Shown: piece by piece, positions 1 to 9,750 of the stretch
Numbering within the stretch: position 1 is the stretch's first letter
Layout: every line of letters starts with the position of its first letter
Assembly: GCA_032164295.1 (NCBI GenBank)
Contig: JAJHTX010000012.1
Coordinates: 372,001-436,000 of the forward strand
Source of the DNA: Inonotus obliquus
Taxonomy: Eukaryota; Basidiomycota; Agaricomycetes; Hymenochaetales; Hymenochaetaceae
Direction of reading: 5' to 3'
DNA length: 64,000 nucleotides
Program-made: the position numbers and the translations under genes
The notes under the pieces: generated by a model
Told to the model about the DNA's origin: nothing
The model's input: the letters and a program-made list of their open reading frames with translations, nothing else
Databases searched by the model: none

Positions 1-1430
1 TTGTCATCGGGTTCCTCCCATGCTCACTCTTGCGTAGACCTAGTTGTGAACGACGAGACTCCGTCACCCCCCGTTGCTAGCTCCTATCGTCTCTTATGCA
101 TATCCTCTGATCGTCCTCTAGTCTAGTTTCCTAGTACGATGATGTCCCTTTGATTAACCTCGTGGGAGAAGTGCTCAAGTGCCGACTGTGAGTACAATCC
201 TGTTGACGAATTGTCTTAGGTGTTGTGGTGCGCTTCTTCCTTCTTCACCCTCTGGTATTTGTCTTGCGTTCCTCGTGCCTAAGACTATGCCGGGTGTTGC
301 TTGGGAGTTCTTGCAAGCTGCTTCGCCGACGATAGCAAACAACGAATATCTCGGCCCTCGGACTGAGCGTGTAGGCTTCCCCTTATGTTGGAGATGTTAT
401 TCAGCGTTAAGGTTTATTACCCAGGCCTGGTGGCAGTAATGTTGACCGTGTAAATCCGATAAGTCCTCCCTCCTTTTGCCCCCTCCCTCTCCGATCTCGA
501 CATTGTAGATGATCTAGGGAATTGTGCCAAACCTTCACGGGTGAGGACTGCTTCTTGGTGATATGATGTTGGGGTCGCCCCTATACCGACATCTGGCTTC
601 TTGCTGGGTGTCACTTTCAATGCAGAGCTGTTACTGTAACACAAACAGGGTTTGACGAGGAGTACCTTACTCGTCATCAGAGTGCTCGCCGATGAGACTC
701 TAGTATGTGTGTTGATGCGCTAGGTGTACAGGCGCAGGGAGCAGAGATGTACTGCATTACAAATGTTGGTGTGAGGGCATTACCGCTAGCTCTCAATGTA
801 GCTCGCAGGGGAGTGTTGTGAAGAAGACATACTAGTAGCACTCTGGGATATTAAAGTGCGTACACCTTTGTTGACGACGTTGGTGCCAGTCTCGTGGTTG
901 GGTGGTTCGACCATCTGATCCAATGGCTGAGGGATGTGCCTTAGATAGGACGTCATGGTGTATTGTGGATGATGGGATGTAGTTCCTCATCTGAGGTTGC
1001 AGAGTCGCACTGCATAATAAACGACGTCGTGACGCATGGACGATAGTGTGTCTCTTCGATGTTCTCTTTGTAGGATAGACTGGTGGGTGGTTGTGTAGTA
1101 GACGTACCTGAGTCGTACAGGGTTGTTAAACGAGGCTACCAAGGATGTGCCTTACCTTGTGTGTCGTCTTCCTTCGATGGCGTATCTCCTTGGTTTAGGG
1201 GTTATACCTCTAGACCTCGTATCTCGGTAAAGAGTAATACCGGAGGCTACGATCGATATGGGCTTAATTCCGCGATTCTACCGCTTCTTCCAATTAACAA
1301 TACTTCTGTGATTCTACTGCTTCTTACTTCTCTTTGGACCACGGTACTTCTGCCGTCCTATCTACGCCTGCGGTTCCAACAAAGTACGAGGCTTCTGCGA
1401 TTCGACAAGGCTAAGAATGATTGAGAACTG
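1..1430. other. No recognised gene (1-1430)
   Basis: I find no reading frame here with recognisable protein character. The open frames are short and none shows splice-linked continuation. It could be decayed repeat DNA or intergenic sequence. Confidence 0.4.
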
Positions 1431-3000
1431 GTCCTGCATACGTTTAGCCAGACTTCTGTGCCAATACCGAATCACCAATCCCTACGCCCGTCTTCCATCA
1501 CAGTACTGAACCACCAGACTTTGATACCGATGATACCGATACCGTACCGTCCACCCATCCTGATACCAACACTTAATAGTCCACGTCTAGTCGATACTAC
1601 GCCCTCAACAGCCCATACCAGAGGAAAAGGCTCACAAGCTACGATCGGTCTGCCATATGTTGCTGCGAAGAGTTGGATCATGGTCGAAGCTCCAAGTCCA
1701 ACGGTATGCCCTTCTGAACCGCCATGCATCGATACCAACGATACCGGTGTTGATACCGATGGTCCGCTCCGGTACCGGAGTTCGTAACGTGTGCTAGGTC
1801 GAGACCACACCCTCGGAGATCTACGTCGAGAGGAAGGTTGGGAAATGAATCAAGTCCACCGTACGCTGCTTCGATCTCGGAGGAGGCCATCAATCCAACT
1901 CGGAGGGGAAGCCAAGCAATGCCCAGTCGAGTCAGGCAACGCGTACTGATCGATATCGAGGGGCTCGAGCAATCTCGTTGATGCTCAGGGATGATCCCAG
2001 GGTACTGATTGGTACCAAGCGGTAGAGTACTCCATTGCCAAGGTTGGGTTGTACCGACACGTCAACATCGGAGCATGCCGTCCGATCGATCGGTAGACAC
2101 CCAGACTGACGCCGCACGGATCATGATACCGGAACAAAGGTAAATCAGGATGACGTGCTTCTCCTGCGAAGAAGATGACAGGGACATTGCCAGGAGTGCC
2201 CATGCGGTAGCTTGAGACACGTCCTTATTTTAGCGCTGGTCGACGTCGGTACCACCGCCCTACCTCAGTATCACTCGTCGTGAGTTTTCATTGGGTTCTT
2301 GTCTTGTCCCACCCTATTCTTAGCTACCCCCTGATAAAACTTCTTATTCACTCATCATCTTATGTTTCCCCTGATTATAATTTTACATTCAATTCAACTT
2401 TATGTTCCCTTTCTTGTACCGGATTGCGGTACGATTCGACTTGTAAAAACTTCCCATTTGGTATCTTGAATGGCTACAGTATTATGGTATTTATAGCCTG
2501 CATGTTCTACTGTAGCAAAGCAGCTAATCTGAGAGGAACTTCCAGAGTGAAGGTCCGGGTTTTGCTCATCTCGTTCAAGTCCCCGTTCGTTCGTCTCGTC
2601 TCGTAGTCGCCGGTATCAATACCGGTAGTTGTCGATATTGTCTTCGTCGTCCTCGCCTCTCGTCTCACAACTAGTTCCATCATAAACACCCCCTCTGCTC
2701 GTCTTCTCTACTGTTTCGTTCTCTCTACCGTGATACCGGACAACAAACGACTCGGTATCGACGGATTCAACTCGGTATCGATCGTCTCCTGATACCTCAT
2801 CTCTCGAGCGGTCACCTAGAGCCCCCTGTACTCATCAATCCAGCCAGGCCCTATTATCTCTCTTGACGACTTGTCTGTGACAGTACGACTCAATACCGCC
2901 ACGTACCGGCCCTCCCAACGCACCTAAATTGTACCCCCCTCGTCCGGTACTTCTGATACCGGCCGCGTTCTCGCACATTCATCGGGATATACGTGCTAAG
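1431..3000. repeat. GATACC/GGTACCG-rich repetitive DNA
   Basis: The stretch is studded with GATACC, CGATACC and GGTACCG words. Its last ~100 bp (about 2880-2985, with CCCTCGTCCGGTAC and GATACCGG) resemble the right end of the 1.27 kb insertion at 50967-52240, so a diverged copy of the same repeat family probably lies here. I could not fix a left end or a target duplication. No coding sequence is recognised. Confidence 0.45.
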
Positions 3001-3329
3001 GGTGTGGGAACCCCTGGGCCGTTGTCATCATCCCTCCGACATATCACGTAGATACCATCCCCTCCTAAACTCCGACACCCTTTAGGTTAGCAGTAGTGGT
3101 TCGACTGCTGCTCACCCTCTTCTCTCGTCTACTCAACGACCGTACCGATCCCGTTCTCCTCTATTCCCCTTGACGTCGTTCCTCCTCCGTCGTCCTTGAG
3201 AACCTCCTCCAGCCCCCTGGATGAGGTTATGTGGTTAGTTATCATGTGACCTCGTCCGACCTCCCCACGTGACACGACTCGGCCCCCTGTGCCGAGGTAA
3301 GTTAAGGCTATTCCAGTTTACGCCTTAAC
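3001..3329. other. No recognised feature (3001-3329)
   Basis: C/T-rich sequence. It ends with a small inverted pair (CTCGGCCCCCTGTGCCGAG) just before the transposase relic. I see no gene. Confidence 0.4.
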
Positions 3330-3755
3330 AGAGATAGTATCTGCGCTTCTTTGAAACCGATTCTGGGCTACTCTGTTTGACATTGCTGTTGTAGCAATTG
3401 ACAAGAAAATAGCCAGCTTCTCATCAGAACACATATGTTTTGAATCCTCCAGCCCACCCTTAGTCTCTAATACATGCAGAAGCCTGTCAAATACATGTTT
3501 ATTTATTTCTAAGGCTGATTTGAATGTTTCTGGATGGCTGTTTCGAAGCTCTGTCACATATTGAGAATCAGACAACATTAAAGAGTTTCTGGAATCCTTT
3601 GCATAAAAGCCAGAAATACTCTGGATTACCAGCCCAGCAGATAAACTTGATAGCATAGCAAAGTTTCTAATAAAATGGTAATGTTTGACATGCTCTTCAT
3701 CAGTTGAAGCTAGTGGAGAGAGATCCTGGGGCATTTTGACACCAGTCGAGATAGA
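3330..3755 (-). pseudogene. HARBI1-like (DDE_Tnp_4) transposase fragment
   Basis: This minus-strand frame of about 140 codons resembles the N-terminal helical region of fungal HARBI1/PIF-Harbinger-type nucleases. The best blocks are HPETF, the GGLEDSKH segment, DEKLAIFLSI and NRFQRSADTIS, which in this family precede the DDE catalytic domain. The frame meets a stop immediately after that block and no DDE domain follows, so this is a truncated relic of a DNA transposon. It lies next to a hAT relic on the same strand. The assignment is from memory of the family pattern; the absence of the catalytic core is seen directly. Confidence 0.6.
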
Positions 3756-3959
3756 CAAAAAAAGTATTATATAATATTACATCTTGTCAGGAACAGACAG
3801 AGCACTACCAGGAACAGATCAAGAGACTGTTTGGTACACATGATCTGAAAGCCCTATCTCTAACTCGCAAGTGCAAGATAGAGATTCAGGGAAATACAGA
3901 TTGCACGAGATATTGCAACTGAACAGGCTCTAATGTAAGTGATTGAAAATAAAAAATAC

Positions 3960-5641
3960 TAGTTTTGAACCTTCAATTGCAGATCATACTTTACTAAAAC
4001 CTTCCAAACAATAGCGCCAATATTTTCACCGGTATGTCGTCCTCGAATCTCTTCAAATGCAATAAGTCGCTCTTCTTAATAAGAAGTCAGATATAATGTC
4101 AAAAAAAAAACAACTAAATATACGCAATTGCCAATCATCGGAGATATAATGAATTACAATAGCAAGAAATGCATAATTATTACTTGATGTCCACGCATCA
4201 AGTGATAATGCAATCTTTGACTTAAGATTCTATCGTAAGAGTTAAGAATATAGCATAACAGATGACAAGTTAATCACTTACCTTGAATACATTAACCATA
4301 TCTTGAACGACATCTATCTTCATCTCCTTCGTTGCTCAGTAGATAGTAGCTGCTGATGGAATAGATAGCATATCTTGTTCTTGGTAGGTGTACTCCAATA
4401 ATTTACGAAAAAACTCGTCCTCGACTACGGTAAATGGCTGATCGTGAGCTATAATCCACTTGACAAGACGTTTTTTGAATTCTTCGGGCTTCCATTCCTG
4501 CTATATAAAAAGTAAGATATAAGAACATCATATTTTATAATATCAATCACGTCACCTACCTTTATAGTAGCTTGCTTACACCTAAACATATCAGGGATAC
4601 GATTGACGCTAGAGTCTCTCCCAATAATTTGTTTAAGCTGCTCATGAGACAATGTAACTAAATGTTCAGAAATACAGGTCAGTAAATATATAACATGTTG
4701 ATAAAATACATGTACCATCACCCCGAGCAAACACTAATTCTTCTGATGTAGGCTGTCGATTTTTCGTTACATCCTTCAAGTGAGTAAGCAATTCGAACAG
4801 TTCCAGGTGCTTCTCTAGGTGTTGTTTAAGCCCTAAGCATAAATTAGATACACAAATTATAATAAATAGATATAACTCACCATTCGTCCCACCTTGTGAA
4901 TTTCAACCTATTTTAAATAACGGCGGTGCTCGAAGGTGCTTATGTGGGCACTTATAATATACGGCTCCTTCTTCCACATCTGGTGAGTCTGGAACCACCT
5001 TCTGAAAGAAGAAGTATATTGGATTATCTCCGGGCTAAGCAAATGGTTAGCACGTAAGAAAGAAATAGGTCAATGAAAAGGTACCTAAAATGTCTTTGTC
5101 TTTGATGAAATTGCACGCTCAATCAATACAGGAATGTCGGAATTGTCGTCCTGCTTTGATAATGAGTCATCTTGATGTGAAACAACTATTGCAGATGATT
5201 CCGAGTTGGCTGCCTTCGAAGAGTCGTAAGATGTACCCTTTGGCTATGAAAAATAAATATTGTCAGTTTCAAGCGCCTTCATCTGCAAATATTCTTACTT
5301 TTATTGGTTTCGGCTGTTGTTTCAAACCAATAATACGAGGTAGGTCCTTCTCAATATCCTACGTTGAACTGAGCAATGTGTTCTGTTATAAATAAAACAA
5401 CACATACCTTATTCTCATGTACATCTTCATCAGAATCTAATGACTCAGATGAGACAGATATTGGTGGGCTTGATGCTTGAGACCTTGCTTCAGAGTAACT
5501 CGAATCATCAATATGTGTTTTTTTCGGAATTTCAGTACTTTCACGGAGTTTGGTTGACATGGTCCGCTTTCGGTGGCTGCCAACTATGTTTCGCTCATCC
5601 ACTTCTTGACGGGGCTTCCCTTTTGCAGGCTTAGAAGTCAT
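3960..5641 (-). pseudogene. hAT-family transposase relic, multi-exon
   Basis: From ATG 5641 the exons read an S/T-rich leader, then a BED-like zinc-finger stretch (YYKCPHKHLRAPPLFK near 4920-4960 and GLKQHLEKH near 4830), then WKPEEFKKRLVKWI, DQPFTVVED, KIALSLDAWTSSNNYAFLA and IRGRHTGENIGAIVWKV, all typical of hAT transposases. Several introns keep clean GT..AG ends and the reading phase across them, for example GTGAGT..TTAG ending near 4833 and GTAGGT..ATAG ending near 4502. Two in-frame TGA codons (4903-4905 and 4336-4338) interrupt it. The C-terminal part with the dimerisation domain is missing, since the frame ends near 3962. It is a fairly young but dead hAT copy, or one edge of a longer element. 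Exon 1 could instead start upstream near 5719. Confidence 0.7.
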
Positions 5642-6104
5642 TTCGGTTGGAAAATTTGGAGTGTAGGGTGCGAAACGAGGACAGTCGAATTGTAGAGCAC
5701 AAGAGACACGCAATGACATTGGCAAAAATGACTGTATTTATCTTAAAGATTACAATCAAATTATGCGAAACACCCCTGGACAAGTTGTCAGGATGAATAT
5801 AAGCTAGAAAGGATAGATAGACGCAACTTGTTGCAACATGCATGCAAACCTTTGGTACGAAATTTCCACATCTAGCACGCACCTATCAGAGCCCAGCACC
5901 ACACCACAACATGACTCTACCTAGGAAATCCGGTCCCTTCCATGAAATGGAGATGATCTCAGATTTGCGCACCAAGCCTCTCGTCACTCTGCACAAAAGC
6001 CGTCCTCCATCCTTGAGAGTAGACCATGTCGGGCCAGAAGATTGTTGTTGTCAGATACCTAGTTGGTTACCGAGACATAGTGAGAGATATTTAGGGTATG
6101 TAGC
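5642..6104. other. No recognised gene (5642-6104)
   Basis: Sequence between the hAT relic and a G-rich patch. No convincing coding frame or repeat signature is seen. Confidence 0.4.
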
Positions 6105-6205
6105 AGCTGGGGAAGGTGGGGACATGGGCAGGCATAGGGGTGGTGGTGGCAATGGGGAAAGGAAGGGAGGGAACGATGAGGGCGAGGGGCAATGTGAAGG
6201 GCGTG
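6105..6205 (+). repeat. G-run-rich patch, possible G-quadruplex
   Basis: About 100 bases carry at least seven runs of three or more G on the plus strand, separated by short spacers (for example GGGGAAGGTGGGGACATGGG). Closely spaced G-runs of this kind can form G-quadruplexes. No gene is attached to it. Confidence 0.45.
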
Positions 6206-6261
6206 GCATCACCACGGGGTGTGCGTGTCCCTGAGTGGGGTCCTCTCAGCCCCGGCCTTAC

Positions 6262-6430
6262 CTAAAATAAACCGGATAAGCTCGTATCCGGCGGATACCG
6301 GTCCTCATATCCGGTTCCGGGCTTATATATTCGCCTGGATTTTTGCTCTACAAATCCCAATCTGCATCCGGGCAGATGGCGGATCCGGCGGATATTATCC
6401 GGGATATCCGATCCGCTGCAGAGCCCTAGG
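6262..6430. repeat. ATCCGG/CCGGAT motif cluster
   Basis: Roughly ten copies of ATCCGG or its complement CCGGAT lie within ~170 bp, interleaved with GGATATCC-like palindromes. This is far above chance for a hexamer. It may be the end of a non-autonomous repeat or a cluster of protein-binding sites. The role is unknown. Confidence 0.5.
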
Positions 6431-7163
6431 TAGGTTGATGACGACAACTAGATGCTGGCGACGGCTTTGCCGTTTTCCAGATACTGGTATGTGCTGCTTC
6501 CACTATGGAGCCAAATGATTGCACAGGTCGAGACTCAGACTTGGTGGGGGCGGTGAGTGCATCAGTGGTGAAGAAGGGACAGATAACTTGACATATTGTT
6601 TATGTATTTGTTGTATTGTCCTGCATCCCAAAGTCGAAGGAGTCAATATTGAGAAAAGGGAACAGTATACTCATCTCAGATCATGCCTTGACCCGCTCGC
6701 GATTCCGAGTCCGAGTCCGACGGATGACCTTCACGTGACGCAAGCACTGCTCTCGCTCTCTCGTTCACGCTACATCCATTCATACCATGATTCAGGAAGG
6801 CGAAAAGAACCTCTTCGACTTCTCGCTATAGTATACGGGAGTGAAGGCCAGGGAGTGAGCCTGAGGACCGCAGACGGCAGCAGCTTTGCAACTCGCCACA
6901 TTGCGTGGCGTGGTATGCATCTGCAAAGCCCACTTCATGCTCAACACATTCTGGCTCGTCAAGTTCTCCTGCGAACCACTTGATCTCATAGCTTTCAATG
7001 ACTCTGTGTGGCTCAAGAATATCTGATGCGCCAGAACACAGAAATGGCTTGTAAGAATACTGTACACCTTCAATTTCGGGACATTCCATATTGCAAAGTA
7101 CTACCTCACTTTGCACTCTGCAGGTTTCCATTGCGTCTTTTCCTGGTGGGGCTGCTATTCTCT

Positions 7164-7170
7164 TATAAAA
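7164..7170 (+). promoter_or_regulatory. TATA box of R1 small gene
   Basis: TATAAAA, 76 bp before the ATG. The same box sits 74 bp before the ATG in the other four copies (10180, 13442, 55715, 62770), which supports a promoter. Caution: read on the minus strand the box also encodes FYK in a conserved open stretch. Confidence 0.6.
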
Positions 7171-7239
7171 TTCTGTAGCATCTGTTTTCTTTACCTTATC
7201 AATTGCTCCTATCCCCTAGACTGTAAACGCTCATTGAAG

Positions 7240-7753
7240 ATGAGTGACACGGAACTTGAGTATACAAGGGAGGACACAGGTGATAACCAGGTTGTCGCCG
7301 TGTACTTCAGAAGCGAGTCCTCTGATTCTCTTGCCTTTCCTTCCTCTAACCGTGGCTCTATCAGGCCCAGCGAGTCAAGAGGCAGGCGACAATCGCGATC
7401 GAGTGGTGGAATCAATCAGAACTCGCCCCGATAGCGGCCTTCACTACGCCACAGGTGAGGAGTGGCTTACGGGCACCCAATGATCAACTAAACAAACACG
7501 ATATAGCTTACGATGCTCAAGATAACCCCATCACGAGCGTCGCCACTCCCGCTCAAGGTGTGAATAGGCGTGGGTTAGTGGCAAATCTTATACGCAAGAT
7601 GATTGATCAACGTGCTGGAGTATGTCTCTCTTTCAGCACGTTTACCACCATCTATTCGGTGCCGCTTTCCTAACGCGTTTTGCTTACGTTCATTCCGTTT
7701 AGAGACCGACTGGCGGTGGAAGCCAGGGAACTCTGACAAATGGTGTTCACTAA
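7240..7753 (+). CDS. Small hypervariable four-exon protein, copy 1
   Basis: Proposed exons: 7240-7312, 7365-7454, 7507-7619 and 7703-7753 (108 codons plus stop). Intron 1 (52 nt) starts GCGAGT, has branch point CTAAC and ends ATCAG, so it would be a GC-AG intron. Intron 2 (52 nt) starts GTGAGG. Intron 3 (83 nt) starts GTATGT, has CTAAC and ends TTTAG. Phases 1, 1 and 0 fit, and the total length is divisible by three. The same model works in four other copies. The protein begins MSDTELEYTRED and has no signal peptide, membrane segment or domain I recognise. Copies differ much more in exons than introns. The function is unknown. The weakest point is the GC donor of intron 1. Confidence 0.6.
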
Positions 7754-9750
7754 GCGAGTACAATAATATTAGTGAGCTTGTTGGCGGATACAGGAAGTGG
7801 AGTTATGGTTAAAGATTCGGAATTGCATAGTACTTGTGATCGAGTACGATTCTTGTAGTACATTATAGGAAACGTGTAATAATCCGAGAGTGATAACCCA
7901 GAAACATACTCACGCTTTGATTGAAATCCGTAGACAATACATTCTGAGAGTCTGGCAAGAAGCTACATGGAAGTTCAGTCGGAACCCTGCATTGTATTGA
8001 CAAATTTATTGTTTCCTGAGGGTGAACCATAAGGAAGTCACTAGCTTGTCGCAATATATGCTTGATTACGCAGGTCCCGCCTATGGCGCGAGTAATAGAT
8101 ACATTCGTGAAAAAAGCCCCGTGAGGCTCACCCCCCCTCTTATTACAACTTGACTAGAGTACTAGTCTTAACGTACTGCGTTCCACCTAATGGCGAGTTA
8201 GTTTTCAGTGTTCACCAGTCGCCAATCAATAAAGTTCGATGCCATTTTCAGTTTGTGTGCTGCATACGAGTATACAAGTATATATCATACACATACAACT
8301 ATACAATCAGACAATTCGAACAACTTGAACACCTCGATACAAGGTACTTCAATAACGTCTGAACAGGTATAGTGATTAAGGATAGACGAAGAGAAGAAGA
8401 GGACGTGTCAACCATTCAAGACAAAGGCGAACGGCAAAGACAAATGCAATTCGAGTGAATCATAAAGTAGTGATACTGAGTAACGTCTGTTGTTTGACTG
8501 AAGGCATGTCGAGGAAAGACAAGGAAAGGCAGGACAGAATAGCTTGATAGGATGCGAAATAAATAAAAAACGGGGAATAAAGCAAGATCGGGTATATTAT
8601 GAACATATTGTACAACCAAAGTCCAGGCACTTCAATTTCGATCGTAAATCGTAAATCGTGAATTGTTAATCGTGAAAGACAAGAAATAGGATGGATAGAA
8701 AGAAAGAGAGAGAAACTTATAAATCGAGAAGAGAAGAAGCGAGGAAAGGGTGGGAAAGGACCGTAGACCATGAAAGGAAATTCAAACCAATAAACCGATA
8801 GGAGCGAAAAAAGAGAACAAAGGAAGATGCAAGGCATTATATGGCAGAAAAACGGAGAAAAGTAAAGGTCAAGAATAGAGTAGGGCTTGCGAATCCAAAG
8901 GAAAGGAAAGGAGAGAAAAAGGCGCTGTCCCTGGAGCGGGTCGTTCAATACCACCATGTTATCGTGCTAGAAGCATAAACGTCAATTCAACATTTCTCTG
9001 AAATATAACTAAACAAGTGGAACATCGGTCTAAAGAGAGTAAAGGAACAGGACCAGAGTTGAAAGTTTCCAGAGCCGATAACTCGCCTACATCCTGAAAG
9101 AAATAAGAATATACCGACTCACCACTCGAAGCATGTAACCCTCTCATTGTTCCCATCCACCTAGTCTCCGCCTCTTTTTCCAGAGCCGAAAGCGGAAGCG
9201 GAGACGGAAGTTCTGTCGTGATTCGATAAGGCGTTGATACGTTGGATTCTCGACTTGGTGTCGGGGGTTGAAAATATCGATGAGGGGGAGGAGGTTAGTG
9301 GTGATAAAGGCCTTCGCCGATTCAGTACTGGTATTGGTATTGATATTGGTATTGAACTTGACGAAGACTCGCAGCTCGTTCTCATTCTCCTTCCGGCTCT
9401 CGCTTTCATAGTCGAATTCAGCGCCATTCTCGTCCTCCCATTACCCAACCACGCCAAGCCAGACATACGGGACGTCATCACCATTTCTGTTCAATGATTT
9501 CGGTCAACCCAAGAACCTGAGGGCAGTGTAAGACTGGTGCAGCGGTGTGGTTGTACCAGTGCGCTGTAGAGAGAAGCAAGGAGAAGCGCCACAGCTGAGG
9601 AACGCCCGAGTCGACAGTAGGTTAGGAAAGGAGAAGCGCGTCGTCCTCGCTGGAGCCTTGGACAATGGAAGATAGAGAAATAGAACACCGCCGCGGTGGT
9701 ACTACTAGTGGCACTAGAGAGACCTCACAGAAGAAAAGCAGAAAATGCCA

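Larger units (their letters stand above)
6621..9750 (+). repeat. Repeat unit R1 of the small-gene array
   Basis: First of five related units. The left end (CTGCATCCCAAAGTCGAA) is shared with unit R4 at 55197. The segment starting TGACCTTCACGTGACGCAAG recurs at 9751 and 13002, giving tandem joins. Within the unit come a conserved upstream block, a TATA box and the four-exon gene at 7240-7753, a conserved 3' flank, a purine-rich tract (about 8380-8930), and a segment near 9160-9540 open on both strands. Apart from the small gene I assign no gene in the unit. Confidence 0.75.

Noticed and set aside
1083..1424. Plus-strand 113-codon frame at 1083-1424 as a gene
   Set aside because: No domain, poor composition and no supporting splice or repeat evidence.
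7164..7170. TATAAAA as proof of the small-gene promoter by conservation alone
   Set aside because: The same bases encode FYK on the minus strand, so conservation could have another cause. I rely on the constant spacing to ATG and the splice model instead.
8460..8957. 165-codon minus-strand frame rich in F, L and S (also 11713-12210)
   Set aside because: It is the complement of a purine-rich tract, which gives stop-poor low-complexity translations. No domain is present and the frame breaks in R4.
9161..9497. Frames open on both strands near 9160-9497 and 12414-12750 as genes
   Set aside because: Near-identical between R1 and R2, but without recognisable domain, and the plus frame ends differently in R4. 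I could not choose a strand.
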